Source: Hippopus hippopus
Taxonomy: Eukaryota > Mollusca > Bivalvia > Cardiida > Cardiidae
NCBI GenBank assembly: GCA_946811185.2
Contig: OX328096.1
Coordinates: 69,625,345-69,689,344 of the forward strand
DNA: 64,000 nucleotides
Direction of reading: 5' to 3'
Part shown: positions 42,110 through 53,090 of the stretch, piece by piece
How the letters are laid out: every line of letters begins with the position of its first letter
Position numbering within the stretch: the first letter of the stretch is position 1
The notes under the pieces: generated by a model
Seen by the model: only the letters and a program-made list of their open reading frames with translations
The model's database searches: none
What the model was told of the DNA's origin: nothing
Made by a program: the position numbers and the translations under genes

Positions 42110-42140
42110 AGGGATCTTATATATCTATATACGATCCCTG
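42110..42140. mobile_element. 31-bp micro-palindrome, second copy
   Basis: CAGGGATC...GATCCCTG around an AT-rich ATATATCTATATAC centre. Flanks AAAT and TTGA give no clear target duplication here. Confidence 0.6.
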
Positions 42141-42141
42141 T

Positions 42142-43480
42142 TGAAAGTAAGCAAATTAAATTTGACATGAAAATGAATATTTCAGGAAGTGATGCGGTAT
42201 AATATGATAAAATGTAGCTGTTTGAAAGTGATAAATATCTTTGGGAAAAAAAACGTATTCCATTAATGTCAGTTGCGAAGTCAGCAAAATTTGACTGAAT
42301 AATAACACTATGATAGGTTTTAGGGTGCCACAACTTTAATGATAGGCATGGAACGATAATGGCAAACTAGTGTAAATAGCTCCATAACCTTGCTTTCGTC
42401 CAGTATATGGCTTACATTATCAAATCACTATCAGAATCACTTATTAATTTTCTCATGCACTGAAAAATGCATTTAAGTCAATGGAAATTTGAAATATGAT
42501 TAAATACGTGTAGCAATTATTTCTGTTACTTATCACGTGCAGAGGACATTTTGCGCCTACATGAAAACCACTTTTACAAACATATCAGCGGACGGAAAAA
42601 TGCCCATAACGAGAAATTTCCTTTCTTGCTTATGCTCGTTTTGAGATGATTTTTTCAAAGTAGTCTACTACAAATTTGTTTCTAATTAGTAACTCGAAGG
42701 GCTTTTCAACCGGTTGTGGTTGGGCGGGAAGGGGATCACTGCTTATATTTTTTACGACTATAGTTATGTTGGATAGCAATCTGTGTCTTTGAAAAAAAAA
42801 TTCGCAAAGTAGGCCTACTGGAAAAAGAAACCCTGGAAAGCATGGATAGGTGCACTGGTCACCCCCGACTCATCCTTTGGTCTTTGTTATTAAAGTCATA
42901 CCATGGAATCTTTCTGTCCCTTTTAGGACGAGTGCGTGTTACAAATTGAAATCTTTACCAAACGTTAAAATTTTCGACTGCTGCAAATCCAAAACAAATG
43001 CAGACGTCAAATTAAATATGGTTCGAATGGCGGGATTCGTTTTTGAAAGAGAAGAGCAAATATTTGGCCGTTATTTAAAGACTTAATGAATTGTTGTGTG
43101 GAACATTTTTGGTCTCAGGATACAGGAAAACCAATGACAAAACGAAAAGAAATCAACGACAAGAAAAATCTTACGGTGGTTTTGGAAACTGAGAGACGAA
43201 TTTTGACTGAAAAAAGAAGTCAGAGAAGAATAAATTGCTCACTCATACGAAACGGTTTTCAACATGCCACAATTCACATTGGTACGTGTAAATCCAAGCG
43301 CATTTTATATCGTATTTTCTCTTCCTTTTTTTTCGGGGAGATACGTTCACCTTCTATGCTAATGTTGTTCTTATTAGAAATTTCGGTTCGGCCAAAGAGA
43401 TTATAAGTCTTTGAGTTTAGAATTAGACTGGATTTAGAATAGGTGGTTTACTCTACCGCATAAAATAATTGCACACTGGT
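42142..43480. other. intergenic, mostly unclassified
   Basis: A SINE-1 tail fragment (GGAAAGCATGGATAGGTGCA CTGG, about 42833-42856) and a family B arm (ACCAAACGTTAAAATTTTCG and CAAATGCAGACGTCAAATT, about 42955-43015) are present. An 106-codon open frame at 43086-43406 shows no domain and I leave it uncalled. Confidence 0.45.
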
Positions 43481-43940
43481 CAATTTTAATAGCAATTCCA
43501 GATAACAAATCAACTGTTGACTAAGTTTTGGATTTGTGTTTGAAAGGTTAGAAAGTATTGTGGGAATAAGAAAGTATTGTGGAAATAGGGAAAAAGTGCA
43601 TTTTCTCCTTTACCCGAAATGTTTTCAAAAACCCTCATCCCAAGGTCGTTAAAACACCGGGATTGTGAGTTAATATAGTCCTCGATGAACAGATGACGCC
43701 TGGAAACTCGTCAGGCTTACCGTACCTCTATGTGCAGCTGTAAACGGTAGGAATACGCCTTAACCATATACCAAACACTCCCGTGCCCGGATTTCTTCCT
43801 TTTCCCTTAACGTTTTTATTCCTCTCAGATGACTGCATGTACATCGTTTGAGGCACATTGCAATTGATGTCTGCAGATGTTTTCAGTTTGGACAAGGCAA
43901 ATTTAGTGGTCTTCTTATGGGTTATGAGGTAAGAGGGTGC
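43480..43940. mobile_element. two decayed family B MITEs
   Basis: About 43480-43682 has a duplicated TATTGTGGGAATAAGAAAG / TATTGTGGAAATAGGGAAA core. About 43745-43940 keeps TTGATGTCTGCAGATGTTTT and the right half. Confidence 0.65.
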
Positions 43941-43959
43941 TAATTACGAGTATATGAGC

Positions 43960-44218
43960 CACGCTCCGGTAAAAGTGGGCTTCATGCATCTCCATGATCC
44001 ATGGTACCAAGCAAGCCATCACATACTATTGGATCCATAATATCCAGTTTTTTAAACAACCAACTTAATCATGAGATAGACTGGTCCTTGGACATATTGA
44101 AATTCGACCAATAGCGAAAAGTTTCGGTCCAGGTCAGCCTGCGCGGACTGCGCAGGCTGACCTGGGTCGATACTTTTCGCAGATTCATTATGCCCCCTTT
44201 TCACAGAGCTTGGCTCAT
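43960..44218. mobile_element. family C MITE, full length
   Basis: ATGAGCCACGCTCCGGTAAA to TTCACAGAGCTTGGCTCATA. Its AGGTCAGCCTGCGCGGACTG CGCAGGCTGACCT centre is a perfect palindrome. Confidence 0.88.
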
Positions 44219-44317
44219 ACGTTTATCACTCCTTCTCGTGGTTGTATTCTCGGTCTACATGTAGGCTATATAGGTCTTTGGCATTGTCATATTTGACAAA
44301 GAAACATCAGAAAATGT

Positions 44318-44850
44318 AAGCCATGCACTGGCAAAAGAAGGGTTTACGCATCTCCGCGATTCATTGTACCAAGTGCGATGCATCATATGGCCTGCAACAC
44401 GCGAAAAGGGGCATTCAGACATTTGCGTAAAGCGTCGTCTCGGATCAGCCTACGCATTCCGCGCAGGCTGATCCGAGACGACACTTTCCGTTTTTAGGTT
44501 ATTTTCTGTTTTGCGCAAGTCTACTGTAGGATGAAATCCAGTGTAGTCGTAAAGTGCCGTCTCGGATAAGCCTGCGCGGACTGCGCAGGCTGATCCGAGA
44601 CGACACTTTACGCAAATGTCCGAATGCCCCTTTTCGCGTGTTGCAAGCCAATTATAATTACGGATCCATAAAATCCATTTTGTCTAACAACCGACTGAAT
44701 CATGAGGTAAACCAGTACTTTGAGATGCAGCAAATTGGCAAATAGCAAAAAGTTTCTACCCAGGTCAGTCTGTACGGACCGCGCAGTCTGACCTGGGTCG
44801 ATACTTTATACAGATGCACCAAGCCCCCTTTTCACATAGCAAGACTAAAA
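44318..44850. mobile_element. family C MITE with nested family D element
   Basis: Family C resumes on both sides of a family D insertion: left TAAGCCATGCACTGGCAAAA ...GATGCATCATA, right AATTACGGATCCATAAAATC to TTCACATAGCAAG. Family D occupies about 44391-44650. Confidence 0.83.
44391..44650. mobile_element. family D MITE
   Basis: Ends TGGCCTGCAACACGCGAAAA and TTTTCGCGTGTTGCAAGCCA are inverted. Inner arms GTCGTCTCGGATCAGCCTAC... and GGCTGATCCGAGACGACACT occur twice, so the element holds two nested hairpins with GGATGAAATCCAGTGTAGTC between them. The GC content is clearly higher than its surroundings. Confidence 0.85.
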
Positions 44851-44879
44851 TGGAAAAAAGGACATTCAGCCTGGAACCG

Positions 44880-45400
44880 AGGCTCGGGCTGCGGATGTTC
44901 ACAAAAGTTAATGGTTCTGTAGCTTATGAATGTTTCTGATGAACGTCGAATTTACACGATGAACACAGCCAATCACAGACTCTAATTTTCTCACGTGATA
45001 CTAACACCGGTTTCTCAGTTGCAGTAACAATAGCTATCAGAGCATGTAAAGTTTCCATGGCAATCTATCTGATAAAAATCGCACATCCTGTCACTGGTGC
45101 AGTAAACTGAAATATACAAAATTGTACATTTTACATATAAATTTACATACATACAACTTCTTTTGGAAGTCAAAAGTTCGTAAATAAATATCAACGGTAA
45201 AAAACAAGTCCATAAGAGAAGTGCTTCCGTTTTTGAAAATGGCGTGAGGAAAATGGGAGTCGTAAAAAAGGTTCTACTGAAAGTGAGAATCAGAATGCTA
45301 TATCATGCACTTTTGCGAGACAGACAGACAGACAGACAGGGAGTGGAGATATTGTGCACTTGACTGATCAACACCTACATATTTCAGCAAATTACACGGA
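44880..45400. other. intergenic, no feature
   Basis: Unique sequence with a short (GACA)n run at about 45323-45345. No gene or element recognised. Confidence 0.5.
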
Positions 45401-45404
45401 TAAA

Positions 45405-45605
45405 GAAGGACTGCCAGGCTGAACCGGTTCTCGACCTTTTGCTATTGACAAGTCTTCTGCATATCATAAAACTGGTCTACCTTTGATTCACTCGGTTGTT
45501 AGACAAAGTGGACTTTATCAATCCATAATTTCATGATGATGTGCTTGGTATATTATGCATCACGGAAATGCATTGAACCCTTTTTGCTCGAGCACCGCTC
45601 AAATA
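45405..45605. mobile_element. family C MITE, left-truncated
   Basis: From GACTGCCAGGCTGAACCGGT through TGATTCACTCGGTTGTTAGA CAAAGTGG to TTTTTGCTCGAGCACCGCTC A. Confidence 0.75.
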
Positions 45606-45617
45606 CCGTTTTCGTAA

Positions 45618-45752
45618 ATGGCCTGCAACACGCGAAAAGGGGCACTCGGACATTTGCGTAACGTGTCGTCTCGGATCAGCCTGCGCAGGCTAATCCGAGA
45701 CGAAACTTTACGCAAATGTCCGAATGCCCCTTTTCGCGTGTTGCAAGCCAAA
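45618..45752. mobile_element. family D MITE, internally deleted
   Basis: The same TGGCCTGCAACACGCGAAAA ends as the larger copy, but only one hairpin (GTGTCGTCTCGGATCAGCCT GCGCAGGCTAATCCGAGACG). This is about half the length of the 44.4-kb copy. Confidence 0.85.
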
Positions 45753-45919
45753 ATTTGCTCGCAAATAGGCCTCCAGGGTTCGCAGAATGAACGTGTCCAT
45801 ATGTTTGGCCAATCGCAAATTACCGTTTATTTATTCCAGTGTATCAATACCAAGAAGTAGAGCTAACGGTATAGCATGGCTTTGCAATATAACAAAGACA
45901 CAAATGGAAATCTACGTAC

Positions 45920-46153
45920 CCGGGACACATTCGCAAACTCCGAGAGAGTTACAATATGGAAACGTGCAGTCTGTTTTGATGGTACAGGAGTGATCGCAGC
46001 CGATGTGTTCACCACACTCTTCCCAGGCCATTGTCTGACGCAACTCACATTTCGGCTCTTCTTTGACTTTATCGTCGGGTTGTATGTCGGGTACTTTCGG
46101 TTTGGCATCGAGTGCAGCCTGCATCAGTGTGTCCTCTAGATCTGTCGCTTTGG
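45920..46153 (-). CDS. orphan cysteine-rich exon (EB-like module)
   Basis: The acceptor is GTCTGTTGTAG|CC and the donor GTCCCGG|GTACGT. The 234-bp frame starts in phase 2 with KATDLEDTLMQAALDAKPKV, has a linker rich in Lys/Asp/Pro, then eight cysteines: CELRQTMAWEECGEHIGCDH SC...DCTFPYCNSLGVCECVPG. The last part (C.......C.......C.C..G) resembles an EB module of secreted or membrane proteins. No partner exon is recognised, so the product is unknown. Coding status rests on the two splice sites, the open frame and the regular cysteine spacing. A plus-strand open frame over the same bases is a shadow. Confidence 0.6.
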
Positions 46154-46185
46154 CTACAACAGACAGTTGAAAGGACTGTTAGTCA

Positions 46186-46415
46186 ACCCTTTACCGAACC
46201 GATTCCGTCTTTTAACGATCTTGAGGAAGAAGGCTTTTGAATTAATTGTTGGAAAAGGAGGAAATGCTAATAACCAGCATTTTCTCCTTTTCTCACAAAG
46301 TGTTCTACTCTATGAAAGACAAAGTTCGTATTTTGAGTTACAATGAATCTGTCGTACTGCAAATCCTTTCAATTTGTAAAAGTCTAAAATTGTGTCCTTT
46401 GGTGAAGAATTAACC
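46186..46415. mobile_element. family B MITE
   Basis: TCAACCCTTTACCGAACCGA to CCTTTGGTGAAGAATTAA. Centre AATGCTAATAACCAGCATT. Starts 33 bp upstream of the EB-like exon's acceptor. Confidence 0.8.
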
Positions 46416-46779
46416 TCTTGAGCTGCGAATAAACCTAAAATTTTCATTCAAGCGAACAGACCCAAGCAGGTCATTTTGAAAGCTGACAGTAGACAGTAGA
46501 CGTAAGATTAGACTGACAGTTTTGTGCAACGTGGTCTTGTCTTACTTTGGTCGCAAGTTATGAAAGATACCAGAGGATTATCTGCAACCGGTTAACATGC
46601 TCGTAGCGGGTAATGAACAGCATGGTTACATTCATTATCAAAGCCTGATACAACTTTTGAGAGACGACTTTGAAAAGATAATTGTAAAAATATGGGAAAT
46701 CAGCATAACGTTTTAATACAAAGATTCGTGTAAAAATAGTACGGAAAAAAGAAGAAATAGGTCGTTTCGCCCTTTATCC

Positions 46780-47348
46780 CTCTCCAAAACAACAAATATT
46801 AGACTCGTCCTAATTGAAAGAAACTGCATGGCATTATGACAATTTCAAAGTTTAATAAAATGTTCGAGCCATTCATAGTTGTCTAATAGGATAGAAAACA
46901 TTGTGGAAAAAGGAGAAAATGCTGATTACCAGCATCTTCTCCTTTTCCCATGGTGTTTTCAAAAGCCATCCTCCCAAAGGTCGTTAAAACTCTGGGTTAT
47001 GTGGTAATGGGTTAAGAAACCATCTGCTGTTAGCTGCAAGCCCGAAAAGGTCTTCAGCCAGTAGCATTGTCTTTCGAAGATTCTTTGGGGAAGAAATCCT
47101 GTCATTAAGCATAGAGAAGCGTACAAAAGCACTAGCTTAACCCCTATCCTGCTAATTAACTAACATGAAACTTTCAAGCGGATAGAAAAACTCAAATTTT
47201 GCTACTTTAAAGATATTTTTGGGAGAAAGATATCTTCTTATAGGACGGTGTAGATCCAAGATCAGACTGCACGTTCTGTGCAGTCTGATCTTGGATCTAC
47301 ACTGTCCGCAAAAGGTCAGTGAGTCGCGCTTAGCAGCCAAATGGTTAA
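46780..47348. mobile_element. family B MITE followed by family E MITE
   Basis: Family B about 46780-47016 (CGCCCTTTATCCCTCTCCAA to TTATGTGGTAATGGGTTAA). Family E about 47138-47348 (TTAACCCCTATCCTGCTAAT to AGCAGCCAAATGGTTAA) with a perfect AGATCAGACTGCACGTTCTG TGCAGTCTGATCT centre. Confidence 0.83.
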
Positions 47349-47439
47349 AATTATCCGAGGAGAATAATTTACGTCTCCTGATTTCTGGTTTTGACTTCAT
47401 ATCATGGTCACTTGGCTAGTTGAAGTTAGTAAACACAAC

Positions 47440-48965
47440 AGAAATTGATTAACTGTAACTGACATTTCTTCCCTGTGCTAAAAATGTCCTGACTCCTGAA
47501 AGTGCAACTAGGTCTTTCCAGGAAGTACCATATCACGTTTTTTTTCACATTCACAGAAGACATAACTAGATGTTCTCATTCAGGAACTGCGCTTTTAGCA
47601 TACTTTAAAGGCATCATTGGGTGCTCTTTGGGCAGTGTAGTACTTACAGGAAAAGACTGCTCGGAATGCTGTATGTATTGATCACATGACCTCCCCTGTT
47701 TTCAATTAATATGGCCATTACGAATTTTCTTTTATCTTTCAACTACGCAAATATCCATGCAGTGATATCTATGCCATATTTCTCCTGATATACCACGGAT
47801 ATTTATAGAACATTCTGAATGAATTTTCTGCAAGTCACTTTTTATGGCGTTAACAACATCATTCATGACGTCATTATTACAACTAAATCATATCCACACC
47901 ATCTGTAATTATTAATACAAAAATGGATTTAAAAAAAACACAACAAATCAGACGTTGAAAGAGAAATATAACAAGTACACAGTGTTGACGTACATCAAAA
48001 ATATCTAACTCGGTTGTGAGAATTGATCATTGTCCCGCCAAGGCTCGACAATATCAATTCTCCGAACCTCATTAGATATTTTTGATATACCACAACATTA
48101 TGTACATGTAAGTATTATATATATCTTACACACGTTTGAGTTACGCAAGTAGTGTCCTTATTGGTCAAAACACTGTAATTATACACCTTATTTCTAAAAC
48201 ATTGCTGACCTATATTTCTATGTTAATTAAACTGTCAAAATTGATGAAGACAAAGCTACGAATTCTAGTACAGTGTATCTTAAGATTTAAAATCAAGTGT
48301 TCATATGTAAGCATCACTGTAATTGTATTTAGTTTTCGTTTGTGTCATATACAAATATCAAAGAAAATGGTCCATTCATTCACATTTGCACCATCAACAT
48401 GCACATATAAGAATATGTTTTCGAAAATTACCATAATTCTTGACATTAAATAATGTGATAAAAATAATTTGATAATCGTTGGCTTTTGATGTTAAAAAAA
48501 ATGGTGATAAGTCGTCAAACTGAAAGACTCACTTTATCTACACTTTTTATAGACTTCTTTGATAAAGATTTTATCTAAAATCCAACTAAAGTCAGATCCT
48601 ATACACATGTACATCGGGCCTTCATTTTCATCTTTTCACAAACATAAATATAAAGTTAAAGTAAATCGCAGTTTCATCCCATTCGCTTTTTTGGTGCTCT
48701 ACGGGCATATAATTTCAAGGTCAGAGTTCACATTAGCCTGGGTCCAACGGTAATAATTTCTTAATTATTCCTTATCACACTCTCGTAATCCCGGTCTACT
48801 GTAGATCTTTGGCAGCTATCTGTTTATCGCTTCCGTTATTATTACCGCCTGGGGACATACGAGGGTCTGCCCATAATTATCAAATGTATCAATAATCTAA
48901 TTATAGACTTGTTTATCGCGGGACGTCACAATGTTGATAACGAGGCATAAGATCGAGTTGCAACA
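47440..48965. other. intergenic with one foldback element
   Basis: A palindrome at about 47988-48100 has arms ACATCAAAAATATCTAACTC GG and CCTCATTAGATATTTTTGAT AT, with inner AATTGATCATTGTC and GACAATATCAATT. About 48780-48860 is the dispersed repeat also seen at 9.4 kb. The 105-codon open frame at 48136-48453 lacks any domain and is not called. Confidence 0.5.
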
Positions 48966-49185
48966 CGCGCCACGGCAAAATGAATGCTGGCGGGCGACTG
49001 ACAACAAAAACTACACCAAGAAAAAAAGTAGAAAAAGACGTAATTTGTCTATTATGTTCGCAGTGGATTGAAGTTAAACGAAAGTGCAAAATATTTAAAT
49101 ACGTACAAGAGACTGAAGTATCTAAGATGATAAGAAATTTTGTGGGCGATGGTCTATGAGACGATAGTTTGCAATCATTGTTTGG

Positions 49186-49418
49186 ACAAGGCAGCATCGT
49201 TCAGCATTTTCCAAACCCAAATTAGAGACTCGGCGCAATCGATCAAAGAAAACTGCCGGACAAAAAGACTCTGTGCAAATGAGTGTCCAAGGTCTGCACC
49301 GAAAAAACCTCTTGTGATGAACAAGGCAGCATCGTTCGGTATTTTCCAAAAGCAAATACGGGACGCGGTGCAATCGATCAAAGAAAACTGCCAGACAAAA
49401 AGACTCTACAAATGAGAA
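49186..49418 (+). repeat. 135-bp tandem duplication inside the decayed gene
   Basis: ACAAGGCAGCATCGTTC begins at 49186 and again at 49321. The repeat continues through AATCGATCAAAGAAAACTGC CGGACAAAAAGACTCT. The period of 135 is 45 codons, so the duplication itself kept frame. Copies differ at several sites. Confidence 0.88.
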
Positions 49419-49619
49419 TCCAAAGTCTCAAAAAAAAAAACCCTTTGATGAATTTAACAAATATTCCGAGGAAGAGCTGCAGGCTACTGTTCTCTCCATC
49501 GTCAAAGAGTTCCGCGTACACGAGCAAGATGCACGCCTCTACACAGACGAATGACACATCGAAAGAAGAAGGAATCTCCGTGGTAATAAAAATCAATATT
49601 TTTCACCGCGCATTTATTT

Positions 49620-50780
49620 ATTAATTTTGGTAATTATTTTGTGAACCCTTATCCCTGAACAATCCCGTTATCTCTCCTCATCACGTTCTACCTAGATCGT
49701 GGAGGATCCCTCAAGAAAGGATTTTTGAAGAGGTTGCGGTAAAATGTAAACAAGAAGTCTCTCCATGTCTCATGTTGTTTTCTACCAGTAAAAAGACATA
49801 ATCTTAGCCACATTAAAATGGGTCCCTCGATATTCTTCCATCAAAGACTATTGTAAAAATGTGTCTCGAGAAAAGAGCTTAGTTGTATGTATACTAAACA
49901 TAATATGCCTTTTTCTTATGCCTTCGTGAACAAACCGCTTCATTCCATCGTTGACGCGAACACGACTTTAAAGATTTAATTTAGGCATGTAAATAGTCAG
50001 GGAAAGGGTCTGAATTCATTATTTGAAAAGGAAACTTACGTTTAACCAGTTTTTCATTTGCAAACTTATCTTGATAATACATTTAATAAGCAACGGGAAT
50101 TAACCAGACGTTTTAAATCCTTTTCAGACCCATACGTGAATCATTAAAAAAAAAAATCATTCCACATGTTGTCAAATGATGTCATACAAAGGATATCCCT
50201 AAAGGTCACAATCACAAATGTGCGTATTTCATGTGTCGTTTTTTTAATTCACTATAACTTATGGTAAATAAATGTTGTGTTGCAGCTAACTCAAGCATGC
50301 AGGAAAAATATTCTTTTATCAATGTAAAATGTGACTTCTTTAGGCCTAATAATAGGCTAATTCTAATTCTGTTTCTGACACATTTTAGCATAATACCGGC
50401 ACCCCCACCCCCGTATCGTTCTTTGCATAAATGTGAATTGTTTTATGAGTGAAAAGGGAAGATATTAATGAAATTTTAGCTCCATTCAGTTCATCAATGT
50501 TGTATTTGATGTGTACGGAATGAATTCGTGAATGATTGCAAATTTATTTAAAGGATAATTTTGCGGATTTTCATGGGTTTTCGCGATATAATTAAGGGGA
50601 GTTGCCGGTATTACGCTCACAATTTCTTCAGCTTGGAGAATTTCTATGGGATGTGTACTTCTGAAAAAGTTTGATAGGAGGCACAAAAGTAAAGGATGCA
50701 ACAAATTATCACAGCAAACGTTAGATTCACGAAAATACATGATAATTCACTAAGTAAAGGATATCGACCATTTACATGGA
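49620..50780. other. intron of the decayed gene, one possible MITE
   Basis: At about 50388-50625, ATAATACCGGCACCCCCACC CCCGTATCG and CGATATAATTAAGGGGAGTT GCCGGTATTAC are inverted termini of an element of roughly 235 bp. The remainder is AT-rich and unremarkable. Confidence 0.45.
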
Positions 50781-51108
50781 TATGAGCCATGCTCTCTGAA
50801 AAGGATCTGAAATATCAGTCTTCGCAGTCCACGCCATCTTCGCAAGCCAAGGATACTAAGGTAGTTACGAACAAAGTGGAGTTAGTATCCTTGGCTTGCG
50901 AAGATGAGTCCACGCAGGCTGACATGGGTTGATGCTTTTTGCTATTTGTCAATTTTCTGCATGTCAAAGGACTAGTCTAGATCAGGATTTAGTCGATTGC
51001 TAGAAAAAAACAATGGATTTTATAGATCCAAAATCATGTGATGATTAGCTAGGTATACTGCACCATGGGGATGCATTACGCCCCTTTTGCCAAAGCATGG
51101 CTCAAATA
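50780..51108. mobile_element. family C MITE interrupted by a 72-bp palindrome
   Basis: Family C from ATGAGCCATGCTCTCTGAAA to TTTTGCCAAAGCATGGCTCA. Its centre is split at 50835-50906 by a separate palindromic insert flanked by AGTCCACGC repeats. Confidence 0.85.
50835..50906. mobile_element. 72-bp palindromic mini-element with 9-bp target duplication
   Basis: Arms CATCTTCGCAAGCCAAGGAT ACTAA and TTAGTATCCTTGGCTTGCGA AGATG form a perfect 25-bp inverted pair around a 22-bp loop. AGTCCACGC at 50826-50834 and 50907-50915 is a clean 9-bp direct repeat. A 9-bp duplication is typical of Mutator-like elements. Confidence 0.85.
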
Positions 51109-51204
51109 TATTTTTATCTCCCCAAAATTTATCTTTAGCTATGTCAGAATTATGGATTATATAATGTTTAACAAATGTATTTGAAAGATAGCAATATTGC
51201 ACAA

Positions 51205-51365
51205 AATATTAAATGATGAAGCGAGTAATGTTATTTGTCTTCAAAAGGACAGAAAGCATTGTGGAGAGAGAACATGCTTGCTATTTGCATTTCCTTCTTT
51301 TCGCACAATGTTTTCAAAAGGTTTTTCTTTATGGTTTTTGAAACATTATATTGTAAGGGATGAGC
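51205..51365. mobile_element. family B MITE, worn
   Basis: GGACAGAAAGCATTGTGGAG, ATTTCCTTCTTTTCGCACAA TGTTTTCAAAAGG and ATTGTAAGGGATGAG; centre largely lost. Confidence 0.65.
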
Positions 51366-51379
51366 CTCGTTCAGGTTTT

Positions 51380-53080
51380 TGACCAATATGTAGAACTGCT
51401 GAAATTGTTGAAAGTGACGTTAAGTTTCACTGACTGAAATTTCATGCATGAAGGAACGTCTATAGAACCTAAATTATCGCTATGAATTCCTCATTTATTG
51501 TGTCAAATGTCAATTATTTGACGATATTTATCTTATAGATAGAGATCGGATACATTTCTGTCTTTTGGAAAGAGATCGTATGCATTTCTATTTAGGAGAA
51601 ACCACTTTTTGACTGTTGTAGTCGATTTACTGGCCGATGTTTATCTGTTGATCTTTTCCTTTTGTCACGATGTCATGCACAAAATACACATGGGATCAAT
51701 GAATAAGTACCTGTTTAAGCGATCCCTTGTGTAGCTGCATCCATTTTTCAGTGCTTTTGTCGATTATTTCTTGTTTAAAACTTGAAGTGTTAGAGTTTCA
51801 CATTGTGTGTATTGACATTTGTGAGTCGGCATATATGCATAGTTGTGTAAAGTTTAGTATGGGACTTTGAACGAAATACTGTTCGCGGTAAATTTAAATG
51901 TCTGTCTTGCTTTATCAGAGGCTTTGCCGAACCGTCATGTTGTAAAAACAGATTCTTTTATTATTCTATGGTTTTTGCTGAGGAAACGATCTCCGTTTGT
52001 AATTCTTTCCAAGAAATACTCATGAGGTAATTCCAAAGTAACAGAAATACTCACGGAGATTGACGGACGTTGTCGACGTGGTTTGGGCAACGTTCCGATT
52101 ATTTTAATGTCCATTTGTACGGACGTGGCCGAAGTTTGTGAGGAAACGTTCTCCTCACGGCCTGGGCAGTATAAAAGCCGTGCGCACAGCGTTTCATGAC
52201 CTCACTCCACTTCTGACGCCGTCACTGGTTATTTAGAATATTTTGCTTGAGAAAAATTATCATACTTAGACTTAGGTACCAAGACTTAAGTAATATTTAT
52301 TGACATTTGTAATTGCTAGTAATATTTTCTGCGAATTGTTGAAGCAGTGCTTTTAAGTCAAGATTTAATTTAGCTTTATTTAGTCAGAATTTATTGTTTG
52401 AATTTCTGGCGCCTTTGACACTTTATTGTTCCGCCATATTTATCGGAGGTCTTTGAACTTTGCGTCGGAACTTTGATTTAAACTTTTATATTTCCGAAAT
52501 GCCTCTAACGCAAATTGTTGTTTAAAGTTTAATTCTGTGATATGTATTGTTATTGATTTTTTATTTCTTACGCCGTAAAGGACATTGATGTGAATCTAAT
52601 TTATTAAATTAATGTTTAAACAGTTAGGGTTGGCTCTTGTAATATTTTAATCCAGATTTTGTCTTTCCAGTAGATTTTATTGCTCCGTCTGACCGTTTAC
52701 TAGAGATATTTAGTTAGCTTTCCTTCGGAGAACTCTTTGACCTTTGGATACAGTTTGGTAACTTCCGTTCCCAGGACATTTTGGGACCGATACCAGGTCC
52801 CTAGTAGCGTTTCTCCCTCTCTCGCTGAACCGTTCGCCACTCTACCAAAAACTAGCACCGTAACTCTGGTTACGTGGTAGCGAGAGGGGTGGGACGTTAG
52901 AATATTATCTGGTAAAGGGTTATTCATTTTATTAATCAAAGAAAAGAAGGAGAACATGAAAAAACAAAAACAAAAAAAACTAAAAGCAAAGATAGTTACA
53001 TAACTTTTCGAGCTTAACATCTTTTCATTAGAAGCGTTGATGACTATGTATTAGCATTTTCTGTGGATATGAGATTATTT
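51380..53080. other. 1.7 kb without a recognised gene; contains a TATA-type promoter
   Basis: Besides the promoter-like site at 52168 the region has no repeat seen elsewhere in the window. Its base composition is less AT-biased around 52.1-52.9 kb. TGGTAGCGAGAG at about 52876-52887 would suit a retroelement primer-binding site, but I find no matching second LTR. A solo or 5' LTR is possible. Confidence 0.35.
52165..52200 (+). promoter_or_regulatory. TATA-box core promoter candidate
   Basis: GGGCAGTATAAAAGCCGTGC has a consensus TATAAAAG at 52170-52177. It is GC-flanked, as in strong RNA polymerase II promoters and in LTRs. It is preceded by GC-richer sequence and followed by a leader with no ATG for some distance. 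The target transcript is unknown. Confidence 0.45.
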
Positions 53081-53090
53081 ACGATTGCAG

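Noticed and set aside
43086..43406. 106-codon basic frame
   Set aside because: It begins in a family B remnant, has no recognisable domain, and has no splice context.
48136..48453. 105-codon hydrophobic frame
   Set aside because: AT-rich sequence commonly gives Ile/Leu/Lys-rich frames, and no membrane-protein family is recognised.
52700..53020. 106-codon minus-strand frame opposite the promoter-like region
   Set aside because: Poly-Phe start from an A-rich run and no family match. It overlaps the proposed LTR/leader.
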